Assembly (NCBI GenBank): GCA_013397935.1
Contig: VZRN01005169.1
Location: 1,522,584-1,586,583 of the forward strand
Direction: 5' to 3'
Length of the DNA stretch: 64,000 nucleotides
Origin: Dasyornis broadbenti
Lineage: Eukaryota; Chordata; Aves; Passeriformes; Dasyornithidae
Within the stretch, counting starts at the first letter, position 1; every line of letters starts with the position of its first letter. The notes under the pieces are model-generated. The model did not search any database and had not been told where the DNA came from. It saw only the letters and a list, made by a program, of their open reading frames with translations. The position numbers were made by a program, and so were the translations under genes. Below, piece by piece: positions 23,301 through 34,427 of the stretch.

Positions 23301-26300
23301 AATTGGGAAGGATTTTTGTAGTTTGCTACATGGTGGAGTTAATGTATCTTACAGCCTAGAAAATCCCGTGCATGTAAGTAACGTTGAGATTTTCTGTGGA
23401 AAATACAGAATTTACCAGACACTTTCTTGACGCAGAAGGCATCAGAAAGTCTGTTCCTAACATATTTGTTTTAAGGCCTTGTTTTGGTAGAACATAAAAT
23501 GCCTTTAAGTGAAAGTTTGTTTGAGAAAACTCTGGATTTTCATAGAAAATTCAAGGAGGCTTTAGATGATGTGTCACCCACCTTGTGAGAGAAAGTGTGA
23601 GACTCGAGGAGTCATCTTGTGGGTACCAACAGCAAAGGATGGTGACTGTGTCTTCTTGCTGAGACACTTTGGCAGTGGGATGCAGTTGTTTGATTTCATG
23701 TTGTGCACACTTAGGTGTAACTTTTGATAGGGTGAGCTGACAGGATGCTTATTGTTTTGAGCCACATTGGTTCTTAATTTTGGTAGCTAAAGGCAACATC
23801 AGTAACAAAATGTCTTCTGTGTGTTGTTTTTTTTTTCCTATCAACATGAATGAGGGCGGTTTCATTTCAAAATAGGAAGAGCAAAGCCAAAGTGAAGTGT
23901 GTTTTGGTGCTGGAATTGAGCTTTTTAATTTTTGATTTCAAAGTAGCCTGGGAAAGCCTTTCTGCGTGGTATGTTTTTGCTAGGGGTAGAAGGGAACACT
24001 ACTTAACCTTTCACAGAATAAAATTAAAATGCCTTCATCCTAATCCTTGGGAATCTAGGTGATTTGTCTGCTCTTATCTGTATTTGACTGAGGCTGCCTC
24101 AAATGTTCTTCATATGAATTTCATGAGTGTTTAGTTTTTCTGTTTGTTTGTTTGTTTTTAATTTTTATTTTTATTTTCCCACTCTCTTAATTTTGATTTT
24201 ATTAATCACTATCTTCAAGCAATATTCTTTTATGGGTTCTGAACATTCTCTGGACATTCAGCTTTGCTCATGTTGTGGCAGGTTGGTCCTGGTAGGACAC
24301 TAGGTGCCCTCCTCAGCTGGGCAGGGAAGACAAAATATAACAAAAGGCTTCTGGATCAAGATCAGGACAGGGAGAGATCACTCAGCAATTGCCATCATGG
24401 ACAGAACAGACTTAACTTGAAGAAATTAATTGAATTTATTAATCAAATCAGAGCGTGAGAAATAAAACAAATTCTTAATAAAAACCTCCCCCCACTCTTC
24501 CCTTTTTCCTGGTTCAACTTCACTCCCATTTTTTTTTCTGCCTCCACTTCCCCAAGGGCACAGGGATGGAGATTTAGGGATGTGGTCAGATCCTCATATG
24601 TTGTTTCTGCCGCTTCTTTCTCAAAAGGTGAGGTCTCCTCATGTTCTTCCCTTTCTCCAGGGTAGGGTCTCTCCCACAGGCTGTCAAAACCTGGCCATGC
24701 AAACGCCATACAAATGTCTGGCTCACCTGTCTTTACTACCTTGACTTTCACTGTTTTTCTTCTAATTTGATCTAAGACTATCATATGTCAAGCAGACACG
24801 AAAAATACCAATCTGTTCATTTAAGTATTCACTGTAGCCTGAGAAAATAATGTTTTAGTTTTCTCAGCTGAAATCAAAGCACTGCTTCCTATCTTGTACT
24901 TTTTGGGTTTTTTTCACCGCAAGAATTACACCTTTAAGAACTAAAGTAAAAATGCATGTTAGGAAAAAGAAAAAAAATCTTCATATTGCAGTTGCATCAG
25001 TATCAGTCATCCAGGAATAGCAGTGAGCTAATTAAGCTCAGTGGAATTTTCCATCTGGCATCCTTTGTTAGGCTGTATAGATTTTTCTGCCCTAGTAGGG
25101 TAAGCTGCAGTAGGATATTAAAAGAGGTAATAACTTTCGTGTTACTTTAAAGTGGTTGTCTGTTTATGTCTGATGTAGCTCTCTCTGGCTCACTTCCTCC
25201 ATGGCTTCTCTCACTGAATTAAGGAGCTCCTTGTTCCCTTCAGAGCAGAGAAGGAAGGGACTTGTTTAACATTTTCTCACTGATAAAGCCCTTAAAATGC
25301 TCAGCCAAAAACCATGGGTGTTAAGGGGATCTTACTGATGTTGAATGTCAGTGAGCTGTTTTTGCCAATAGTAGGACTGTTTTGCATAAAGAAAACCCTG
25401 GCTTTTTCTTACTTTCTGTGCTAATTTCTAGTCCAGTGATGACCAGTGTAGGGTAGCCCATACTTAGCAACTACAATCTCCAGAGGATGGCTTGCAGCTC
25501 CAGTGCTGTTCCAACAACCCAAGAGTAGGCATCTCTCTTCCGGTGACTCTGGAGACAGGGCTGTGTGGATGAAGCACACCTCTTACTGGGAAGCTGTGGT
25601 TTTTGAACCCTGGGAGAAGGGAGGCTGTGACAGCCAGACATAGAAACTGTCCTTGAAGGTACTTCTCTGACATACTTCAGAAAGAAGAAAAGGCATTTGG
25701 TATTTTCTGGATTGCCTGGAATGTGATGAAGGGTCTCCACACCATGGCTGGTTCTTGAACAGCACTGTCACCTGAATCTATGTGACTTTTACATACCCTC
25801 CTGGAGCCAGATCCCATGTAGATTCAACAATCTTCCTTAATTCAAGGAGGATGTTAAGGCCATAATGACAAGAATTTTCTTGGTATACACCATTGATTTC
25901 CAAAATTCCTCGATGCAAATTCTTTCCTTGTCTATTATTTAAAACAGCAGCTAAATTCTATAAATGCTCACAAGATATGGATAGAATTTCCAGCTTTACT
26001 GTAATTTTTTCCTGTAGGACTACATGAATAATGCAATGCTTAATAAACAATATTTATATATGGATAGATTTTTATAGTGTCTGACTTTAATATACAGAAG
26101 TGCTTACCAGTGGAAATTTCATATTAAAAATATGTTGCCGGAAATAGTTTATTAATCCAGTGCTTTGTCAACAAGACAGGCAGGCCCGGCTTCAAGGCTT
26201 GAAGCCCCTCAGGTCTATTCTTGAGACAATTTCTCACCTGTGTTTTAATATAAGGTGTCCTGAAAAGGGAGGGCAGAGGGGTTCTGGGTTGGATTTTTAT

Positions 26301-29300
26301 GACTGGAAGTTTAGTAGACTTCACAGCAGCTGAGAAGGCCTGAAACTAAAAAAAAAAAAAAAAAAGGCCTTGGACTTTAATTTTAAAGCAATATTGGTAA
26401 ATTTGGAATCTACCCGTGTGCTTATGATTAATATCAGCTTTAAACTTCAGTTCTTCTAGTTTTTCCAATCTTTTTTGCATTCAGGGAAAGCTAGCGAAGT
26501 TTGAACTTTGCATTTGCCATAAATTTAAAAATGTTTATCTGATATTTATCTTTGTTATATTTTATTAAATTTATAATTGAATAAAAGATACTGATAATCT
26601 ATTTCACGTAATGATCAGTGATAGTGCAGCCATGTACACTACCATAGTAATCTATTAAATAATGTCTGTTCTCTCCTGTTAATGTGGTTTTTTGACAGCC
26701 TAAACAATAGAAATATGTAAATCAGCTGGACTTTCCTGTTTCTGATGGTGTCTTTGTTTGGTTGTGTTTTGTTTCAGAGGAATTTTGGATTTTTCTCTTG
26801 TACTTCAAGAATACACAAGTAGCTATTTCAGACAATGCACTTAATGTTTTAATCAACTAAACTATTTTTTCTGCCTTGTTTCTTGGGTGATGCAACATTA
26901 CTATGAACTAAATAATATGTGGAGTTATACTAATATAATTAGTGTATATTCTAGCAGTTTTAGACTTTGGCTTTGCATCATTTAAAAATCTTTACTGTTT
27001 AAAACTTACATGATCTTTAAACACATGATCCAGATAGCTGTGTTGGTCATTGTTTATATTGCTATTTAAAACTGACTTTCCAAGGAAGTATATTTTCTGG
27101 AGGGAATGTGGAATTAGCGATGTAAAGCAAAGTGGTTAATTTCAGAAATTTCTTTTTGCAAGGGTAACTTACAGGCATGCAACTGGTCACCTGTATCTTC
27201 TGGCTGATGACCAAATCTGCTAAGATTTCTGCTGTTGATCTGAATGCAGATTATATAAAATAAATTTTCCTTACTGTCAGTACTACAAAAGTGACACAGT
27301 AGCAGAGAGGCAAACAGTGCTTTTGTTCTCCCCTTCAAGCTGTCCAACAGTATTTCATTTAGCAACTTCTTTGCCAATGATGGCATATAAAGGAGGAGGA
27401 GCAGAGGTTGACTTTCAGACAGCAGCTTGAGCTTCTAGTACAGGCACTTAAATTTCTTTAAAATTCTCTTGGACTTGTAAACTGAAGAAGACGGGATGTC
27501 ACTGATGGAAAATAAACACAAAATTTCAAGATGTCATTTTAAGAGTTGTTTTTATGACCATTACCATCCTTGAAAATTGTGTTAGAACAGTCAAAGTGCA
27601 TGTATTCTGGTGCTGAAATTAAGGACTAGACTGTTATTCACCGGAGAGAGCACTTAAAGCACTTTACTCCAATTATATGTCTGCTACTCGATGCATGAGG
27701 CTGTTAGTGCCTCCTGAAGCAATTATCTGTAAAAGTCTTGTAGTGGAGATCAGCTTCCACTGGGTGGTGGCCAAGGCTTGTTTGAGCAGGAGGAAGTCAG
27801 GAGGCAAACTTTCTTTAATATGACTTGCATGTCTTATCTTTTGGGGAACAGTCAGATCTGCTCATATTTGCTTTGTTCCTTTTCATGTCAGGGAATATGA
27901 TTGCCAATTAAAAACAAACACCTGGTTGTTCTTGTTTTGCTTAAATTGTCTCCTTCTACTTCCATTGCTCTCCTTCCTCACCCATTTTTTCACCTTATTT
28001 TCTTTGTTATTTGCTTATTTTATGCTATACTGCATAGAAGCCAACTAAATCACTCCCTCTCTTTTAAAGGGAAAATAGAAAATCTATAGTTCCCACTCTG
28101 TAAATTCTGACACAAGCTATTATAGTGCTTGTCTTTGGGAAAAGCCCGTAACTAAACTGTCTAGAAACCTGCTCCGTTGAAGGAAGGAGGGAAGGATGAG
28201 AGTAGAGATCCTTATCTCACAGGAATACTGGCAACTTGGGAAAAATCTGATTGTCCAGATCACTTCAGAGGACAAAGGTGCATTTTGATGATTGTAGAGG
28301 TCAAAACAGTCACAACTGAACTAAGACAGCTTTGTCTTAACTTCTACTTTTAAAGTGTTTTCAATTATTTTATGTAAACATCACAGATTGTATAGAAAAG
28401 CACTTGTCCCAAGAGTACTTCTTGCAGAATTCAACAGTTTCTCCATTTCTCAGTCAGGCAGATATGTCCAGACAGTGAATTAACTCACATCTTGGATCAA
28501 CAACACAGATACTCAATTGAATTTCCGTGAAAACACCCAAGTAAAATTTCTTGGTGCCCAGATCTGACGAGTTTGAACAGTGAGTTTAGTTGAAGTAGTA
28601 AAGGAGATGATTGAGAGCTGTGTGTGAGACTTCAGGCAGATTTGGATTGGAAAAATGGTAGATAAAAGAAATGTGGCTTGGAGGAATTGATGCTTTTGCA
28701 TGCTTGTCTGGCAAGCTGTTTGTGTACCTCTTCAGGTAGAGATGTTTGTTGTGACTTGGTTTCTTTTGTTTGCTTTTGCATTATGGTTTCTTTTCCTTGG
28801 CTTTTTGCTTTTATTACCTTTTTTCTTTCCTTCTTGCCAGCGTGCAGCATCATGGGTTTGTTGCTGTTAATGCTGATAGTGGACTGCTTAAAGCATTTCC
28901 AGACACAGTTGGCATGCTATTTGTGCATTTGAGGAGTGTCCCATTGTAGTCATGTGCATGGTGGTAATTTGGTTATCCTTTCTCTACTTGTTTAATTTTG
29001 TGAACTACTTTGGACCTCAGGAGTTTTTGTTTTCTAAGTACTTGTTAGTTTCACTGGAATTGGCAACTCTGTGCATGTATGTGTATGTATGGACATTTAT
29101 ATATGATCTGTACACTTCAGTTAGAATTAAGTACCCACTTTGCAGTTTCAAAAAAATTTCCTTTAGAAGGTGATTGGTTTGCAGGATGTCGTTTTGCTGC
29201 AGCATCATAGATCCTTACACAACTCCTTTCCTCCCAGTGCTTTTTATGGCAGGAGGTGATCAGTGCAGGAGCACCTTTGAACCAGAACAAGGCCTGTGCT

Positions 29301-32300
29301 TCGTTTATTTGATTACTGAGTTGGTCCCTCCAGCAATGTGGCCTTGCTTAGTTCCACAAGCAGATGTGGGTGACTGAGCAACCAGTGCCACTTGTTTGTG
29401 TCCAAGGTCAAGTTAAACCGAGTTCTGTGGAAGCCCTGTGGCTAAGATTCAACCTGTATTTCTTCTTTTCCCCCGCTGAGCCTCCTTCCACACGCTCTCA
29501 TTGTTCTGTATTTTGTTTTCCCTGAAAGCACTAAGCTCTAGTGTTACAGCCTATAAACATGGTATGATGCTGTTAAGATGCAGACGTTTTCTTCTAAATG
29601 AGCTGTTGTCTTGCAACACTTTCTGTGTTACTCAGGACCTGAATTAAATGTCAAGTTCTAACAATTTCACTTACAGGCATGGCAAAATTTCTCTGATAGT
29701 CATTTTACAGCTGTGATTCATGTTACAGGATACACCATCTAGACCATGCAGCCCACATATACCTGGTTGTAGTGTGCTCCTTTACCCTGAAAAGAGAAGG
29801 AAAGGCAACACAAAGCAGCCTTGATAGAATTCAATAAACATGCCTGCAGTATTCTCACTTGGGTTTATTAGAGCTTAATGGTAATTAGGAAACCTTAAGT
29901 GTGTGAAAATAAAAACCAAAAACTCACACAAACCCCCCTTTTATTGTGCAACTAAGTATATGTAAAGGATCCCCTATTGCTCTGTAGGCATTTCTTAGAG
30001 TAAAAGCTGGAAGAAGTCAGCTTTGCATGACCCTGAGCAAATGAAGGAAGCATTGCAGCTACCAGAGGAGCTGGCCTTCAGGTTTTTATATATATAACTA
30101 GGATATTTTAACTTCAAGTGTGGTAGAAAGTAAACAATTTTTCTAAAACATGTCCTGCATACAAGGACAGAAATTAAATAATTTAGAGATGTTGCAGAGC
30201 CATTTTCTTGTGCTATTCCATAACTGCTTTGGATCGCCTGGAGGCTATAAATGGATTAGCAGCCTATAAAGACTAGATCTGTATGATTTAGATGGCAAGT
30301 TTTTGGTATTTATTTTGTACAGACCAACGTATTGTTTCTTAATTCAGACTTCATGCTATTTTCACATTCAAGATTACTAAGACTGAAAGCACAGCAATCT
30401 ATAGTTTGAGTATCAGGAATATTTATTTTGTGCAAAATTCACTTTCATTTAGGGGACAGGATCTTCAGCTTTGCATAACCCTGTGTTTGAGGATGCAGAT
30501 GGAATTAAGTGATAGAAAGGCTTCTTGCCAAACTGAAGCAAGTTCAGAAAGTGAACCCCTATTCATGAAGACTAAAGGACAATTTTGGAGAGGCTGGTGC
30601 AGCAGTGAGTGTATTGCAGGGCTGTTAAATCACCCATTTACAGCATCAGTACAACTCATTCCTCTGTCCCCTCAGCTGTTCTTCCAATGGTGGAATACTC
30701 CCTTGCTGGAGAGGGCAGGTCTGAGAGCCTTGCTTCAGATGTTAGCCTGATTTGGGAATAGAGGGAACCCATATGGAAAGAGACCAAACATCAGACTTGA
30801 AATTCCAAGGGCCGCTTACTGGAGCGTAATGCTGAGGCATGGTCCCACCGTGTGTGCTGTATGTGAGCAGAGGTTTCTGAAGCAAAGGGTAGATTTCCAT
30901 GTGACCACTGGCTCTTATGAAGAAAAGTCAAGAAAAGGCTAGTTTAATTGTTTGGCAAAACCAGGCTGTTTCTTTTAAGTGCTTTTATTTAGTTATCTTG
31001 TCGTGACACATGGTGTCGTTGTGTTGTTCTCTGCTGTCCTCTTGCTGTGGCCTGGCTGGCTCAAACTCTGAGTTTTCATTTAGTTTATACAGCAACTGAT
31101 CCGTGCTGGTAGTTTGTTACACTGTTATAATAAATAACAGTGACCTTGGCTGCTGGCTTTCCTCAGTGTGTCTGTATCATGAACCACTCATCAAAGACTG
31201 AGCTCCTGCCTGTGTAAATGAACATAGCTCACTTGTAACCACAGCACTTGTCAGGGAGAGGCATTTGTGTGTATTCACTCCTGTGAACCCATACAGACAA
31301 AAAGAATTTAAATTACAAATAGCTAGAAAGGGAGGTGCTAACTCTCTGATCTTTGGGAGGAAGTTCTACAGTCCTTGCCTTAGGAAGAAGCAGGGATTAA
31401 ACAAAATTATATTACCGACAGCCATTTTATATAATTCATTTTGCCTAGCATTTAAGCAAGGGTAGCCATTTCTTTTTTCCTCTTTACAACAGAGTGTCTG
31501 CTTTATAAATAGATACACAGTGAGTAGGATTTGTTTGGTAATGCTGACTTGAAAACTTCTGGTTTTTTTTTTTAAATGCTGAACATCAAATGAATTAAAT
31601 CTAGATTAATACATCTAATGAGAAGCGCATGACCTTTTCTTCTTATAATGGGAAAGTAATGGATTACACAATTAAATAAGTTATATGCAAGTAGATATGA
31701 TAAAAGACACTGGCTGCGATTGTGAAGGGTGTTGACTGCTAAGGAGAAGGATTGCAGTAGAAAATTTGATGTGAATTGTTCAGAAACACTTTATTCCTTC
31801 TATATATCAGTGTATGTTGGTCTGGGTCCCCACACAGCTGACATTTACCACTGGCTGTTGCAGTGTATTGAGCTCCAGTCTGGGAGAACTTTCCATTCAT
31901 ATCCTTGTTCAGTAAATGATGTCCTTGTGTTCGGCAAAACTCAGCCATGGAATGCTCAGTTGAAACCATGACATAGTCTGTATTGGTGTCAGCTGCTTCA
32001 CTTGTTCTGTATTGATAAAAAGCTGAACTGAAAAAAAAGATTCTGTGTAGAGCCTTTTAATGGAGGTTTGTAATATTAAGGAAGAAATTTCTAGGCAGGG
32101 AAGGTTTTAGGGAGAACAAGGTCTTAATTGTGCAGATGTTAATGAAGAGTTCCACCCAAAATGTGAGGGAGGAGCTGATAGTGTGGTTTGCTAGAGGTGA
32201 ACATTAAAAGAGGAATGAATGGAAAACAATAAATTGGGAGAGGGATGTTAGGGAGGATTTTTGAAATGGACAAAGTAGTTTGCTTAATGTGACAATGTAA

Positions 32301-34065
32301 GAAGGCTTCTATACAGACTAGGTACTGTAACCAACATGTCATCTAGGAAAATGATTTTTTTTTTTTTTCCCCAGCAGTGTCATGATAGAGCAAAAGCTTT
32401 GTAAGATTGCATCAGCTGTAGGAAGGAATAACTGGTTGGGATGAGAGGCTAAAGAAAATCTGTGTTCCATGTCAGTGCACAGAAGAATATTTGAGGTGTC
32501 CAGCAGAATGGTGACCCAGAGAGAGTCCCAGTTAATTTGTAGCTATTTTTGCTTGCATGACCAACAGATCAAAGAAGGCTTCTGCACAAAGGTGAATTTA
32601 TGTTATTCCTGTTCTTGTTTTAGGTAAAGAAGATGAATTTCCAAAGAAGCCATTGGGGCAGATTCCATCAGAACCTCAGCCTTCTGTACTTAACTCCACT
32701 CCAATGCTTAATGGACGGAACAGCACTGGTACACAAGCAGCAAGAAGGACAGAGAGAAGACCATCCACAGAAGAAGAACCAGAAGGTTCACCAAATGACC
32801 AAAAAAGAATTAATTCTGTGGAAAAGAAACCTTCCTTAAAACAGCAGAAGATTCGACCAATAGAGACACAAAACAATTTGCCTAAGAATGAGGCAGATAC
32901 CAGAAAAAAGCCTCAGCCAACAGAGCAAGACAACTCGAGTCTATACAATAATGCAGCTGCTAATCAAAATTCTAATGCTACTTCCAATACAAGAAGGGAA
33001 TTTGTACCTAAGTGGAATAAACCATCTGATATCAAAATAATGGAAAAGACAATGAAACTCACTGCAGAGGTGAAAGGGAGGCCAGTAAACCATTTGGTTT
33101 TGGGCCCACCACCAAGTCCTGGAGAAATGCAGTCTTTGAATGTAAAGCAAAAGGTGAGGGTTTTGGATGCTGATGAAGGTAAGCGAGGGTCTAATGCATC
33201 TCAGTATGACAATGTTTCAGAGGATGAAGCTGAGAACGAGAATCCTGTTGAAGAGATGCTTGACAGAGCTCTTCAACAGAGTCCTAGGCATGTAACATTT
33301 TCTAACAGTCCAAGAAAGCAAATGGAAAAAATACCAGCTCCGTTAAAAATACCCAATAATTACACCTTCACTTCACAACCCAGATCTCCAAAATATGCAT
33401 CTCAGTCTGATGGCCCAATTCATGGACTGAATGTAAAACAGCCACTGCCAGGTTATAGTAATCCCCCTACTTACTATGGGAATTCTCCAAAGCATGTTTC
33501 CAGTATAGTCAATACAAGTTCTGCACCTCTGTATTACCATGGGAATCGAACTGGCCCCTCTGGAAGGCCATACCCTCCTTTTATGTCAGTAGATTATTCC
33601 CCAAATAAACTGCAGATGAATTCCTATCCTGCCAGTCGCCAAAATCCGCTTTCACCAGCCCCTGGTCAGACAGAAGTCGTTCCTGTCGATGCTTACACCA
33701 GCAACTCGAGGTCTTCCCCAGGTGTGAAGTTCATAATCCCTCCAGCAGATTATTTACCAGAGGAGAGAAAGTGGCCGGATGCTGCCTACATCTACAGACA
33801 TGAACCCTACAGGCAGCCCTGGAGTCAAGACCTTAACAAAGGCCACTTGGATAATTCCCAGAAATACCAGCATTTTCAGTCAACACCTTTACAAGACCAC
33901 AGTCTTCCTGCTGTTTCCATAGATAGTCCAGTAAGATACAGGACTTCGCCAACCTTTGAAGAGAATGGTTCACCACAGTACCAATATTCAAGCCCATCAG
34001 CTCAAGCCCAGCACTATCGGAACAGAACTGATGGATTGTCTATGCATGAATCTGTGCTTCTCTGA
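8257..34065 (+). CDS. USP6NL: USP6NL (RN-tre) Rab GTPase-activating protein, spliced, 5' part missing
   Basis: Nine exons (8257-8364, 10292-10401, 12639-12687, 14357-14477, 17577-17671, 19207-19272, 19360-19459, 21612-21764, 32624-34065) join in one frame to give 747 residues and a TGA stop. All internal boundaries are AG/GT. The product matches vertebrate USP6NL as I know it: TBC domain first, then a long polar proline- and serine-rich tail ending in DGLSMHESVLL. USP6NL stimulates GTP hydrolysis by Rab5 and Rab43 family members, acts in endocytosis and Golgi or endosome trafficking, and binds the SH3 domain of Eps8. The arginine finger (in-window residue 58, motif IDLDVNR) and the glutamine finger (residue 95, motif YCQG) are intact, so the protein should be catalytically competent. 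Adding the 92 upstream residues of the human protein places the arginine at 150 and gives about 839 residues, close to the human length of about 828. The initiating exons lie before the window. Confidence 0.96.
8365..10291 (+). other. USP6NL: USP6NL intron, unremarkable
   Basis: GTGAGT..TAG intron of 1927 nt, phase 0. I see no repeat, RNA gene or alternative exon in it. Confidence 0.85.
10292..10401 (+). CDS. USP6NL: USP6NL exon with catalytic arginine finger
   Basis: This 110-nt exon starts in phase 0 after CCTAG and ends with two bases of a lysine codon before the donor GTAAGT. It encodes KLKRQARGSSPDIRQIDLDV followed by NRTYRDHIMFRDRYGV. The motif I-D-x-D-x-x-R is the TBC-family arginine finger. 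The CGG arginine codon is at 10355-10357 and corresponds to human Arg150, whose replacement abolishes RN-tre GAP activity. The sequence is nearly identical to the mammalian protein here, as expected for the active site. Confidence 0.97.
10402..12638 (+). other. USP6NL: USP6NL intron
   Basis: GTAAGT..CAG intron of 2237 nt, phase 2. It contains a perfect 14-bp tandem duplication at 12037-12064. A long open frame near its 3' end is out of frame with the next exon. Confidence 0.85.
12639..12687 (+). CDS. USP6NL: USP6NL exon, short TBC segment
   Basis: This 49-nt exon supplies the final G of the split lysine codon and then 16 codons, QQSLFHVLAAYSIYNT. The acceptor is CTCTTCAG and the donor is GTGAGT. 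The L-x-x-V-L-x-A-Y-S pattern is the TBC helix just before the glutamine-finger motif. An overlapping longer open frame crosses this exon out of frame and is not the product. Confidence 0.95.
12688..14356 (+). other. USP6NL: USP6NL intron, unremarkable
   Basis: GTGAGT..CAG intron of 1669 nt, phase 0. AT-rich; no recognisable repeat family or RNA gene seen. Confidence 0.85.
14357..14477 (+). CDS. USP6NL: USP6NL exon with glutamine finger
   Basis: This 121-nt exon encodes [20 protein letters not shown] followed by EEDAFWALVKLLSGPKHAMH, then the first base of a glycine codon. Y-C-Q-G is the TBC glutamine-finger motif, with the glutamine codon CAG at 14372-14374. In TBC proteins this residue stands in for the Rab switch II glutamine in catalysis. 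The acceptor is TTTTCAG and the donor is GTATGG, which is weaker than the other donors of this gene. Confidence 0.97.
14478..17576 (+). other. USP6NL: USP6NL intron with CR1 remnant
   Basis: GTATGG..TAG intron of 3099 nt, phase 1. It holds a short CR1 3' end (about 15757-15838) and a 12-bp perfect tandem duplication (16922-16945). Confidence 0.85.
15757..15838 (+). mobile_element. CR1 LINE, short 3' terminal remnant
   Basis: The stretch resembles the sense 3' end of CR1: a GGACCAGATAAT..AGAAGTCC..GTCCAACCTGGATT..TGTGATTCTTTG pattern matching the consensus GGACTAGATGACC..AGGTCCCTTCCAACC..ATGATTCT. Only about 80 nt remain. It is the one recognised CR1 piece in the same orientation as USP6NL. 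Confidence 0.7.
17577..17671 (+). CDS. USP6NL: USP6NL exon, central TBC domain
   Basis: This 95-nt exon completes the split glycine and encodes [20 protein letters not shown] followed by KKFLSKLKQHL. It starts after TTCTTAG and ends at the donor GTAAGT in phase 0. The helices rich in leucine and lysine match the middle of the USP6NL TBC domain, where the mammalian protein reads [20 protein letters not shown]. Confidence 0.96.
17672..19206 (+). other. USP6NL: USP6NL intron, unremarkable
   Basis: GTAAGT..CAG intron of 1535 nt, phase 0. The last 105 nt are open in frame with the following exon. No repeat recognised. Confidence 0.85.
19207..19272 (+). CDS. USP6NL: USP6NL exon, TBC domain (DSQDM..CFLDR)
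   Basis: This 66-nt exon has phase 0 at both ends and encodes DSQDMPTSFYTTKWFFQCFL followed by DR. Its acceptor is TTTGCAG and its donor is GTGAGT. The W-F-x-x-x-F motif is typical of the third conserved TBC block. Compared with the mammalian protein, DMP replaces EIY and TTKW replaces TMKW; these are ordinary lineage substitutions outside the two catalytic fingers. The following intron is only 87 nt. Confidence 0.95.
19273..19359 (+). other. USP6NL: USP6NL 87-nt intron, stop-free in frame
   Basis: This very short intron (GTGAGT..TTGCAG) separates two phase-0 junctions of the TBC domain. Its length is a multiple of three and it contains no in-frame stop, so retention would insert 29 mostly hydrophobic residues instead of ending the protein. 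The intron reading is preferred because the flanking exons join exactly as CFLDR-TPFT, as in mammals. Confidence 0.9.
19360..19459 (+). CDS. USP6NL: USP6NL exon, TBC domain (TPFTLSLRIWD)
   Basis: This 100-nt exon follows CATTGCAG. It encodes TPFTLSLRIWDIYILEGERI followed by LTAMSYTILKLHR and the first base of a lysine codon, then the donor GTAAGA. R-I-W-D-x-x-x-x-E-G is a signature of the late TBC domain. The next exon supplies the remaining two bases of the lysine codon. Confidence 0.96.
19460..21611 (+). other. USP6NL: USP6NL intron with LTR relic
   Basis: GTAAGA..TAG intron of 2152 nt, phase 1. It contains an antisense retroviral LTR fragment at about 19651-19760 and a T-run near 20620-20640. 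Nothing else is recognised. Confidence 0.85.
19651..19760 (-). mobile_element. Avian endogenous retroviral LTR fragment
   Basis: The text TGTGTTGTGGGTTGACCTTG, then GGCTGGATCCAGGTGCCCAC and CAAGCTGCTCTATCCCTCCC, matches one end of a common avian ERV LTR (remembered as an ERVL-like family; the exact name is uncertain). By comparison with the fuller copy at 24271 the sense strand is minus. Only one end remains and the right boundary is approximate. Confidence 0.6.
21612..21764 (+). CDS. USP6NL: USP6NL exon, end of TBC domain
   Basis: This 153-nt exon starts after TATATAG and encodes HLMKLQMEELVEFLQESLAK followed by DFFYEDDFVIEQLQNSISEL and KRAKLDLPVA, then the first base of a glycine codon. 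The donor is GTAAGA. The segment closes the TBC fold and leads into the tail; the final LKRAKLDLP is shared with mammals. The long intron of about 10.9 kb that follows separates the catalytic part from the single tail exon. Confidence 0.96.
22745..23010. repeat. Pyrimidine-rich tract in USP6NL intron
   Basis: The + strand is dominated by C and T (TTCCTCCTCTTCATTCTTTT, TTGCTTCCCCTTTCTCACC). On the minus strand this gives two overlapping open frames full of Lys, Arg, Glu and Gln, a composition effect. No repeat family is recognised. Confidence 0.5.
24271..24780 (-). mobile_element. Avian endogenous retroviral LTR relic (probably solo)
   Basis: It contains AGGTGCCCTCCTCAGCTGGG, ATCAGGACAGGGAGAGATCA, CTCAGCAATTGCCATCATGG and ACAGAACAGACTTAACTTGA, then AATTAATTGAATTTATTAAT, a text seen in many avian LTRs. 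On the minus strand AATAAATTC in this region could be the LTR poly(A) signal, supporting minus sense. No gag or pol sequence flanks it. The right boundary is approximate, and the 113-residue minus open frame within it is not thought to be a gene. Confidence 0.65.
26348..26365. repeat. A18 homopolymer
   Basis: Simple A run in the last USP6NL intron with no recognisable retroposon body beside it. Confidence 0.8.
32624..34065 (+). CDS. USP6NL: USP6NL last coding exon, disordered C-terminal tail
   Basis: This 1442-nt exon completes the split glycine (GKEDEFPKKPLGQ follows) and runs to TGA at 34063-34065, giving 479 residues. It is low in hydrophobic residues and rich in S, P, N, Q and K, so it is probably disordered. 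Islands of conservation with mammals are visible: NQNSNATSNTRREFVPKWNK, SQYDNV, YYGNSPKH, and the end NRTDGLSMHESVLL. The motif PPADY at 33739-33753 fits the PxxDY consensus by which RN-tre binds the Eps8 SH3 domain. Many SP pairs suggest proline-directed phosphorylation. No frameshift or early stop is present. Confidence 0.97.
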
Positions 34066-34427
34066 GAATCTGGCTGTGCTCAGTAAAATGGCAAGAACCA
34101 AAACCAGTTGAACAGTACTGTGTTAATAGTAGTCCACCTCAGTTCTTCTCTGAAATGCTGATGGTTCATGTGAGTTCAAAAATAACGACACTATTTCAGA
34201 GGTATTTCAGACTTTGGTTGAAGTCTGGTGGAGTTCTTGGACTTGGATGGAAACTACTGGAAGTGATCTAATGCACATAGACATAGCAATAAGCTCATAT
34301 ACATCATGTGGTTCATGCTGTCATCGCTTCTTACATTTAAATAACTTGTGTTACAATCCTTCTGCCTAAAACCTGTAACACACTTAAAAGTTTTATTTTG
34401 ACTGACATTGTTAATGCACTGTACAGA

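Larger units (their letters stand above)
21765..32623 (+). other. USP6NL: USP6NL last intron, 10.9 kb
   Basis: GTAAGA..TAG intron of 10,859 nt, phase 1, the largest complete intron in the window. It contains a pyrimidine-rich tract (22745-23010), an antisense LTR relic (about 24271-24780), (GTTT)n at 24142-24160 and an A18 run near 26348. No alternative exon with family similarity was seen, and the many short open frames have no recognisable content. Confidence 0.85.

Noticed and set aside
24443..24784. 113-residue minus open frame
   Set aside because: It lies inside a retroviral LTR relic, which is not protein coding.
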